This document shows positions 58,071 through 64,000 of a stretch of 64,000 nt of DNA, one piece after another. The position numbers and the translations under genes were made by a program. Below the pieces are notes generated by a model. The model saw nothing but the letters and a program-made list of their open reading frames with translations. It was not told the DNA's origin and searched no databases. The stretch is taken from NCBI RefSeq assembly GCF_002980495.1, contig NZ_PVBR01000001.1, positions 124,001 through 188,000 on the forward strand. Direction: 5' to 3'. Each line of letters begins with the position of its first letter. The first letter of the stretch is position 1. Source of the DNA: Phyllobacterium phragmitis. Lineage in GTDB: Bacteria > Pseudomonadota > Alphaproteobacteria > Rhizobiales > Rhizobiaceae.

Positions 58071-60400
58071 ACATCGACGTTCCGAGCCCTCAGGCCAAGA
58101 CCGTGCAGCGCAGTATCGTCGGGCGCGGCATCGCGCATGATTCCGCTGCGCGCCATGTCGCGGGCGAAGCAGCCTATATCGACGACATGCCGGAACTGCC
58201 CGGCACGCTGCACGCCGCCTTCGTGCTTTCACCCATTGCCCATGGCAGGCTGAAGGGCTTCGATGCGAGTGCGGCGCTGGCGCTGGCAGGCGTTGCGGGT
58301 GTCTGGTCGGCTGGGGATATGCCCGGTGTCAACGATGTCGGCCCGGTCCTGCCGGGCGAACCGCTTTTCGCCGAGGAACTGCTCGACCATGAAGGCAGGG
58401 TGATCGCCGTCGTCGCCGCCGACAGTTTCGAGATCGCCTGTCGCGCCGCACGGCTGGTGAAGCTCGATATCGAGGAACTGCCGCCGGTTCTCGACGTCGA
58501 AGAGGCGCATGCCGCAAAGAGCTATGTCCTGCCGCCGCAGACCGTCTGCGAGGGCGATGCGGCAGGCGCGATCGCCGCGGCGCGCCATGTCTTCTCCGGC
58601 AAGCTCCGCATGGGCGGTCAGGACCATTTCTACCTCGAAACCCATATCGCCTATGCCATTCCGGGCGAGGGCGGCGACATGCTGGTCCATTCCTCGACGC
58701 AGCATCCGACCGAGGTGCAGCACCATGTGGCGCATCTCTTGGGTCTTCACGCCAATGCCGTGGAATGCCAGGTGCGGCGCATGGGCGGCGGCTTCGGCGG
58801 CAAGGAGAGCCAGGCGACGATCATCGCGGGTGCGGCGGCGCTGGTCGCCGCCAAGACGGGACGTCCCTGCAAGCTGCGGCTGAAGCGCCGCGACGACATG
58901 GCCGGAACCGGCAAGCGCCACGATTACGTCGCCAACTGGAAGGTCGGCACCGACGACCGGGGCCGTATTCTCGGGCTCGAAGTGGAATATCTGGCGCGGG
59001 CGGGAAACCTGCCCGATCTGACCGGCGCGGTCATCACCCGCACGCTGACCCACACCGATAATTCCTACTTTATCCCCAATGCCCGTTTCGTCGGCCACGC
59101 CTGCAAGACCAATACGGTTTCCAACACCGCATTCCGGGGTTTCGGCGGGCCTCAAGGCATTCTCACCATCGAGGCCATAATCGACACCATCGCGCGTGAG
59201 CTTGGCCGCGATCCGAACGAGGTGCGCCGCATCAACTATTACGGCGACGAGACGGGCGACATGACGCCTTATGGCCAGAAGGTCGAGGATAACCGCCTCA
59301 TCGAGGTGACCGACGCCGTGCTCGCCTCCGCCTTCTGGCAGGAGCGCCGCCGCGAGATCGACGAACATAACGCCGCCGCGCCGGTGATCCGGCGCGGGCT
59401 GGCGATGATGCCGGTGAAATTCGGCATCTCCTTCAACCTGACCTCGCTCAACCAGGCCGGCGCGCTGGTCCATGTCTATCTCGACGGCTCGATCTTCCTC
59501 AACCATGGCGGCACGGAGATGGGGCAGGGCCTGTTCGTCAAGGTGGCGCAGGTGGTGGCCGAGGTCTTCCAGGTCGATCTCGACATGGTCAAGATATCGT
59601 CGACCGCCACGGGCAAGGTGCCGAACACCAGCGCCACCGCCGCCTCGACCGGCTCGGACCTGAACGGCATGGCGGCCTTCAAGGCGGCAAGCGCCATCAA
59701 GAAGCGCATGACGCAGGTCGCCGCGGAGCATTTCGGCGTCGACGAGGAGGGGATCGTCTTCCGCGAAGGCCGCGTCCATGCCGGAAACGAATCCATCTCC
59801 TTCCGCGATCTGGCGAAGATGGTCTGGGTCAAGCGCGTGCAGCTTTCCGAGGCCGCGCATTACGCCACGCCGAAGATCCACTGGGACGGCAAGGCGATGA
59901 AGGGCCGGCCCTTCTTCTATTTCACCTATGGCGCGGCGGTGGCCGAGGTCGCGGTCGATACGCTCACCGGCGAAACGCGCTGCCTGCGCGCCGATATCTT
60001 GCAGGATGTGGGCTCGACGCTCAATCCGGCCATCGATCTCGGCCAGATCGAAGGCGCCTTCGTGCAGGGCATGGGCTGGCTCACCTGCGAGGAGCTTTGG
60101 TGGGACAAGACGGGCAGGCTCAGGACGGTCGGCCCTTCGACCTACAAGATACCGGGTTCGCGCGACGTGCCGCCGCAATTCAACGTGCGTATCCTCGACG
60201 ATGTGCCGAACCGCGAGGAAACTATTTTCCGCTCGAAGGCCATAGGCGAGCCGCCGCTGATGCTGGGCGTATCGGTATGGCTTGCGATCCGTGACGCCAT
60301 CGCTTCCATCGCCGGCAAGGGCGTCGCGCCCGAACTCGATGCGCCCGCCACGCCGGAAAACGTGCTGCGCGCCATCACCGGGCTTGCTCATGACGCTTGA
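58067..60400 (+). CDS. xdhB: Xanthine dehydrogenase molybdenum-binding subunit
   Basis: A 777-residue subunit that oxidises hypoxanthine and xanthine to urate. FRGFGGPQGILTIE (substrate Arg loop), GGTEMGQGLFVKVAQVVAEV (Moco loop) and GEPPLMLGVSVWLAIRDAI (catalytic Glu) are complete. ATGA overlap with xdhA and 11-bp overlap with uraD place it in one operon. The Moco-insertion factor XdhC is not in the window. Confidence 0.97.
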   Translation: MNIDVPSPQAKTVQRSIVGRGIAHDSAARHVAGEAAYIDDMPELPGTLHAAFVLSPIAHGRLKGFDASAALALAGVAGVWSAGDMPGVNDVGPVLPGEPLFAEELLDHEGRVIAVVAADSFEIACRAARLVKLDIEELPPVLDVEEAHAAKSYVLPPQTVCEGDAAGAIAAARHVFSGKLRMGGQDHFYLETHIAYAIPGEGGDMLVHSSTQHPTEVQHHVAHLLGLHANAVECQVRRMGGGFGGKESQATIIAGAAALVAAKTGRPCKLRLKRRDDMAGTGKRHDYVANWKVGTDDRGRILGLEVEYLARAGNLPDLTGAVITRTLTHTDNSYFIPNARFVGHACKTNTVSNTAFRGFGGPQGILTIEAIIDTIARELGRDPNEVRRINYYGDETGDMTPYGQKVEDNRLIEVTDAVLASAFWQERRREIDEHNAAAPVIRRGLAMMPVKFGISFNLTSLNQAGALVHVYLDGSIFLNHGGTEMGQGLFVKVAQVVAEVFQVDLDMVKISSTATGKVPNTSATAASTGSDLNGMAAFKAASAIKKRMTQVAAEHFGVDEEGIVFREGRVHAGNESISFRDLAKMVWVKRVQLSEAAHYATPKIHWDGKAMKGRPFFYFTYGAAVAEVAVDTLTGETRCLRADILQDVGSTLNPAIDLGQIEGAFVQGMGWLTCEELWWDKTGRLRTVGPSTYKIPGSRDVPPQFNVRILDDVPNREETIFRSKAIGEPPLMLGVSVWLAIRDAIASIAGKGVAPELDAPATPENVLRAITGLAHDA

Positions 60401-60908
60401 TGAACTGAATGAGACGCCGCGCGTGAACTTTGTCGCGGCACTGGGCGGCATCTTCGAGCATTCCCCCTGGGTGGCCGAAGCGGTTGCCGATAAGCGGCCC
60501 TTCGACACCATCGAGGCGCTGCACGCGGCAATGGCGGAAACCGTCGCCACGGCAGGCCGCGACAAGCAGGTCGCGCTGATCCGCGCCCATCCCGATCTCG
60601 CGGGAAAGGCTGCGCGGGCCGGCGCACTCACCGAGGAATCGACCCGCGAGCAAAAGGGCGCGGGGCTGGACCGCCTGTCCGATACCGAGTTCGAGGAATT
60701 TCATCGCCTGAACGACGCCTACAAGGCCCGCTTCGGCTTCCCCTTCGTGCTCGCCGTGCGCGGCTTCGATGGCGGCGCCCACGATGCGCGTTCCATCCTT
60801 GCATCTTTCCGCGCCCGGCTCGATAACTCAACCGACGCCGAGATCGATGAGGCATTGCGCCAGATCGCCCGGATAGCGCGCCTGCGCCTCGATGATCTGA
60901 TCCTATAG
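60390..60908 (+). CDS. uraD: OHCU decarboxylase
   Basis: A 172-residue enzyme that decarboxylates 2-oxo-4-hydroxy-4-carboxy-5-ureidoimidazoline to S-allantoin. The catalytic His is in ALIRAHPDLAGKAARAG and the ESTREQKGAGLDRLS helix matches the SxxEQ motif; FPFVLAVRGF is a further mark. ATG 60390 gives the family length and overlaps xdhB by 11 bp. uraH follows 9 bp later. Confidence 0.94.
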   Translation: MTLDELNETPRVNFVAALGGIFEHSPWVAEAVADKRPFDTIEALHAAMAETVATAGRDKQVALIRAHPDLAGKAARAGALTEESTREQKGAGLDRLSDTEFEEFHRLNDAYKARFGFPFVLAVRGFDGGAHDARSILASFRARLDNSTDAEIDEALRQIARIARLRLDDLIL

Positions 60909-60917
60909 GGGTAACGA

Positions 60918-61274
60918 ATGGGAAAGCTTTCCACGCATGTATTGGATACCGCCAATGGCCGTCCGGCGGCGGCAATGCGCCTGGAGCTCTATCGCATCCA
61001 CAGCGACGGCAAGGCCGAGCTCGTCAAGCGCGCCGTGACCAATCTCGACGGACGTACCGACGATCCGCTGCTGGCGGACGGGGGATTGGAAGCGGGACGA
61101 TACGAATTGCAATTCCACGTCGCCGAATATTTCTCAGGCCAGGGCGCGGACCTGTCCGACCCGCCATTCCTCGATCTCATCCCGATCCGCTTTGCCATCG
61201 CCAATGCCGACGGCAATTATCATGTCCCGCTGCTGGTCAGTCCCTGGTCCTACTCGACCTATCGGGGCAGCTAG
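60918..61274 (+). CDS. uraH: 5-hydroxyisourate hydrolase
   Basis: A 118-residue transthyretin-like enzyme that opens the 5-hydroxyisourate ring. [17 protein letters not shown] carries the first active-site His, the TNLDGRTD segment the Arg, and the C-terminal YRGS tetrapeptide is exact. aggggtaac precedes ATG. It works between urate oxidase (absent here) and UraD. Its TAG stop is at the left edge of mosaic copy 3. Confidence 0.96.
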   Translation: MGKLSTHVLDTANGRPAAAMRLELYRIHSDGKAELVKRAVTNLDGRTDDPLLADGGLEAGRYELQFHVAEYFSGQGADLSDPPFLDLIPIRFAIANADGNYHVPLLVSPWSYSTYRGS

Positions 61275-61558
61275 ATGTGAGCTGTTTTGATGGAAGCGAG
61301 GTCGCTTTAAATAGCAATGGCCTTAGTGTCTGAGCGCTGGTGAGGTGGCGATGTTCCGGAATGGGTCCTCGGGTCAAGCCCGAGGATGACGAACTGGAGA
61401 GGTTTCCGCCCGTCTCCAACGTTTACGATTGGCGGAAAACATCCCTGCAATCGTCATCCTCGGGCTTGACCCGAGGACCCATTCCGGAACGGTCCAAGCG
61501 GAAAACTGCTTCACATTTTGCGGCATCATGCGCTTCCTCTTGAAAATAAACCGCTCTA
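61272..61558 (+). repeat. Mosaic palindromic element, copy 3 (287 bp)
   Basis: Begins at the uraH stop and ends at gctcta. It has gttttgatggaa, a gcgctggtg edge, cggaatgggtcctcgggtca with its complement, the ggtttccgcccgtc core, and a cttcacattttgcggcat block. It shares the core and orientation with copy 2. Together with copies 1 and 2 it is the best evidence that the unit is a repeated element. Confidence 0.85.
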
Positions 61559-61624
61559 CGACTTATCCCACACCTCACGCAGTCTCTTAGAATCCAGGGC
61601 GGAAAACAAAGAAGGATCCGCCCC

Positions 61625-62965
61625 TTGGAAACAACCGCCAATCTGAAACTGCCTTACATCCTGCCGAGCCAGGCGCAGAAGCATGTCACGCATAATGAGG
61701 CGCTGCGGGCGTTGGATGCCTTGGTGCAGTTGAGTGTCATCGGTCGCGGAGCGACGACCCCGCCAAGCGCCCCCCGGGAAGGGGACCGCCATATCGTCGC
61801 CGATGGGCCGCAGGAGGGCTGGAGCGGTCACGCGCATGATATCGCCGTCTTCCAGGATGGCGGCTGGGCCTTCTATACGCCATTGCCGGGCTGGATCGCC
61901 TTTGTCCTGGCTGAAAATCTGCTGGCCGTCTTCGATGGGGCGCAGTGGGCTCGTCTTTCCACCGGGGCGGCTGGGATGGTTGAAAAGCTCGGCGTCAACA
62001 CGGCCGCCGACGATACGAACCGCCTTGCGGTCAAATCGGACGCCCTCCTTTTGAGCCATGACGATGTGACGCCGGGAACGGGCGATATGCGCGCAACGCT
62101 CAACAAGGCGGCCGTGGTCAACGATGCCGGGTTCATCTTTCAAACCGGTTGGTCTACGCGCGCACTTTCCGGGCTGCTTGGCGATGACGATTGGAAGGTG
62201 AAGGTGAGCCCGGACGGCGTCACCTTCTATGACGGCATCGTGGTGGACAAGGACGACGGGACGGTGAAGTTCTCCCGCGGGGTCCGCGATCCCAACTCGG
62301 GCCAGCTTACGACATCCTTGATCCCGGCTGTCACCAAGGACATCTGGCGGATCAATGTGAATACCTCTTCAGGTAGTCCCCGCACCTATGCCATCTCCTC
62401 AGTGAGGGAATCTGTCGTCACGCTGACGACCAATCAGGCCGAGGAGATTTTCTCCACGGATATGCGCGATGCGAGCATGGTCCGCGTCTGGAACGTCAGC
62501 AAGTCGCCTGCTCAATCGGCCTGGGTCAACTGGAACAATGCCGCCAATCAGATCAACGTCGCAAACATGGCCGATATCGCGACTTGGGAGGCGGGCGAGA
62601 CCATCCGTCTTGGCGACCCCACCGGCATCAATGCCCTGAATATGATCGCCCTCGATATCAGCAATTACATGTTCAACAATTACGGCAGGGTATGGCGTCA
62701 GCGAGGTCTGCTTTTCTCCAATTCGGTACTGGGCGTAGGCGGCCCGGTCCGGATGGATTACTCCGGCAGCGGCGCGACCGGTACGGCCTTTGGCTCCGTG
62801 AGCAATGGCGACGGGTCGACCCAGAGCACGATGGTGAGCGTCTTCACCACTGAACGATCGCCCATCTCGAACTCCAACCTGCTCTTTATCCGGGAGACCA
62901 TCATGGCGCCCGCCACGGCCCTTGCCGGCACCAGGCTGTGTCGGTTGGTCGGCATCTATGCCTGA
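61625..62965 (+). CDS. DUF2793 domain-containing protein
   Basis: A 446-residue protein. The N-terminal 110 residues (LKLPYILPSQAQKHVTHNEALRALD, GDRHIVADGPQ, WAFYTPLPGWIAFVLAEN) match DUF2793, a domain found on phage and gene-transfer-agent particle proteins and on exported proteins of alphaproteobacteria. The rest is Ser/Thr/Gly-rich and beta-like, as in tail spikes. TTG start with aagga upstream. No other phage-type gene is nearby, so it is an orphan. A lone exported glycan-binding role is possible. Confidence 0.75.
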   Translation: METTANLKLPYILPSQAQKHVTHNEALRALDALVQLSVIGRGATTPPSAPREGDRHIVADGPQEGWSGHAHDIAVFQDGGWAFYTPLPGWIAFVLAENLLAVFDGAQWARLSTGAAGMVEKLGVNTAADDTNRLAVKSDALLLSHDDVTPGTGDMRATLNKAAVVNDAGFIFQTGWSTRALSGLLGDDDWKVKVSPDGVTFYDGIVVDKDDGTVKFSRGVRDPNSGQLTTSLIPAVTKDIWRINVNTSSGSPRTYAISSVRESVVTLTTNQAEEIFSTDMRDASMVRVWNVSKSPAQSAWVNWNNAANQINVANMADIATWEAGETIRLGDPTGINALNMIALDISNYMFNNYGRVWRQRGLLFSNSVLGVGGPVRMDYSGSGATGTAFGSVSNGDGSTQSTMVSVFTTERSPISNSNLLFIRETIMAPATALAGTRLCRLVGIYA

Positions 62966-63334
62966 CCACGGCAAAGGGCGGGTTTGGTACGGGGAGGGCA
63001 AATAGCGTCAATGCGATGGGCCCTGCTCATGCGCTGCCGCTTCCATGCGCCGAGTGGCCGTGCTGTGGATAACGGGGGCGACAATGCCGGTGAAGCCCCA
63101 TTTCATCGCCAAATCATATTTGAGACACAAAGGACGACAAAGGACCATTGAAACGTCGGCATGTGCAAATATGATGATTTCAACCGATGATTGTTACCAT
63201 TGATCGTTTTATCTATTATAACGACATGCTGGTAGCAGCGATTCCAGCGGATCAACCGAGGACCGGTATCGGCCGGTTGGTATCCGTTATGGGGAATATG
63301 GTGAGGCGTGCCGAAAACGGAACCTGCGGCGGTG
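62966..63334. other. Intergenic region with promoter for the capD-like gene
   Basis: A 369-bp gap without a convincing gene. AT-rich between 63100 and 63240. Apart from the promoter listed at 63191-63219, nothing recognisable. Confidence 0.5.
63191..63219 (+). promoter_or_regulatory. Sigma-70-type promoter upstream of polysaccharide gene
   Basis: ttgtta (-35, 63191-63196) and tattat (-10, 63214-63219) with a 17-bp spacer in AT-rich DNA about 115 bp upstream of the next ATG. Spacing is ideal and both boxes fit well. Confidence 0.45.
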
Positions 63335-64000
63335 ATGAATTTTAATCGTGTTTGCGGGAAGCTCTCGTTGCTTCCACGCTTTTCCAAGCAGCTGATTCTG
63401 GTTTCTGCGGATTTCGTGATCCTGCTTTTGAGCGTTTATCTCGCTTATGTGCTGCGGCTCGGCTTCGTTTTCACGCCGAACTCTGCGCAGTGCCTTCTCA
63501 TGCTGACGGCTCCCGTCCTTGCAATTCCGGTTTTCCTGCGGTTCGGGCTCTACAGGGCGATCATCCGTTATCTGCCGGAGCGGGCGATCTGGCCGATTTT
63601 CCAGGCAATGGCGATCGGCTCCCTGTTCTGGATCACGCTCGTCTTTCTCACCGAGATGACGGGCGGAGAGGGCGTGCCGCGATCGGTGCCCCTGCTATAC
63701 TGGCTGTTGAGCACGATCCTGATTGCCTCGAGCCGGTTCGGAGCAAAATGGTTGCTGCGGCTTGGCCGGAACGACAAGACCTACAGCCATTCCGCCTTGA
63801 TCGTCGGGGCGGGCGAAGCCGGACGGCAACTGGCGACGGCCCTGCGCAGCCATAGCGATACATTCGTGCTCGGCTTCGTGGATCAGGATCCGGCGCTCTG
63901 TGGAATGGATATCGTCGGCCTGCGCGTCTATCCGCCTGAGCAGATCCAGAGCCTGATCGAAAATCACGGCATCACCGAAGTCGTCATCTCCGATCCAACG
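63335..64000 (+). CDS. CapD/WbpM-like polysaccharide biosynthesis protein (N-terminal part)
   Basis: 222 codons up to the right edge, no stop. The N-terminus has four membrane helices (LILVSADFVILLLSVYLAYV, CLLMLTAPVLAIPVFLRFGL, AIWPIFQAMAIGSLFWITLVF, LLYWLLSTILIASSR), then a nucleotide-fold entry: HSALIVGAGEAGRQLATALRSH and VLGFVDQDPALCGMDIVGLRVY. This layout is that of membrane-bound UDP-sugar 4,6-dehydratases (WbpM/FlaA1 long form). ATG 63335 follows a weak site; GTG 63308 is an alternative. It may be the first gene of a surface-glycan locus. Confidence 0.82.
   Translation, partial: MNFNRVCGKLSLLPRFSKQLILVSADFVILLLSVYLAYVLRLGFVFTPNSAQCLLMLTAPVLAIPVFLRFGLYRAIIRYLPERAIWPIFQAMAIGSLFWITLVFLTEMTGGEGVPRSVPLLYWLLSTILIASSRFGAKWLLRLGRNDKTYSHSALIVGAGEAGRQLATALRSHSDTFVLGFVDQDPALCGMDIVGLRVYPPEQIQSLIENHGITEVVISDPT

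Noticed and set aside
58229-60631. An 800-codon open frame antisense to xdhB
   Set aside because: Shadow of a GC-rich gene; the sense strand has complete xanthine dehydrogenase motifs.
63103-63387. A 94-codon minus-strand frame before the capD-like gene
   Set aside because: Covers an AT-rich promoter region and overlaps the start of the real gene.

Overview
The window reads as chromosomal DNA of an alphaproteobacterium of the order Hyphomicrobiales (Rhizobiales), related to the Rhizobium/Brucella/Mesorhizobium group. The grounds are the GC-rich codon use, a CcrM-type GANTC methyltransferase behind a CtrA-like site, an IalB-family protein, an aminoglycoside-kinase-fold homoserine kinase, the ctaC-ctaD-ctaB-ctaG-ctaE-surf1-ispH-thrB-rnhA gene order, pyruvate phosphate dikinase, and rhizobial-style intergenic palindromes. 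Genus cannot be fixed from the sequence alone. No rRNA, tRNA, CRISPR array, insertion sequence or complete prophage was recognised.

Layout. 1-8.1 kb: end of a histone-deacetylase-family gene, xseB, DedA, two small stress proteins (GlsB/YeaQ and YidB types), pirin, dxs, a Phd/RelE toxin-antitoxin pair wedged between dxs and tlyA, and a TrmA/RumA-type RNA methyltransferase. 8.1-9.4 kb: a solitary GSU2403-family nucleotidyltransferase-fold gene flanked by striking palindromes. 9.7-12 kb: tldD and an IalB protein. 12.3-22 kb: aa3 cytochrome oxidase and its assembly factors, then ispH, thrB, rnhA and a peroxiredoxin. 22.5-34.2 kb: DsbD-like protein, YqgE, two cyclic-di-GMP EAL proteins, a GNAT enzyme, an M16 peptidase, thrC, a lipoprotein and a HAD hydrolase. 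34.4-47.3 kb: ccrM, a second HAD protein, mutY, three surface-glycan genes, a DUF721/DciA-like gene, a DsbA-like protein, smc, cfa and a VOC protein. 47.5-54.3 kb: ppdK, a divergent polysaccharide deacetylase, small conserved genes and an MBL hydrolase. 54.3-61.3 kb: bioY followed by a purine/ureide catabolic cluster (puuE-allA-xdhAB-uraD-uraH). 61.6-64 kb: a DUF2793 protein and the start of a CapD/WbpM-like polysaccharide gene cut by the window edge.

How genes work together. CtaC, CtaD and CtaE are the catalytic oxidase subunits; CtaB (heme O), CtaG (copper) and Surf1 are assembly factors. Dxs and IspH are the first and last enzymes of the MEP isoprenoid pathway, which also supplies the farnesyl group used by CtaB. 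ThrB and ThrC complete threonine synthesis from opposite strands. XdhAB, UraH, UraD, PuuE and AllA form an incomplete hypoxanthine-to-glyoxylate route: urate oxidase and allantoate hydrolase are not in the window.

The most unusual layer is intergenic. At least five kinds of palindromic repeat occupy many gene gaps: a 160-bp element in two copies of equal length, a 270-320-bp mosaic element in three copies, a shorter element with the same frame but a different core, hairpins built from tandem octamers (RGGGARTA) or heptamers, and small GCATGATC-type palindromes. Several elements begin exactly at a stop codon, so the repeat appears to supply the stop of tldD, ctaG, ctaD, mutY, ccrM, an MBL hydrolase and a deacetylase. 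A second candidate for new biology is the nucleotidyltransferase-fold gene at 8244-9344, with two 30-bp palindromes centred 53 bp apart upstream and two overlapping inverted repeats downstream.
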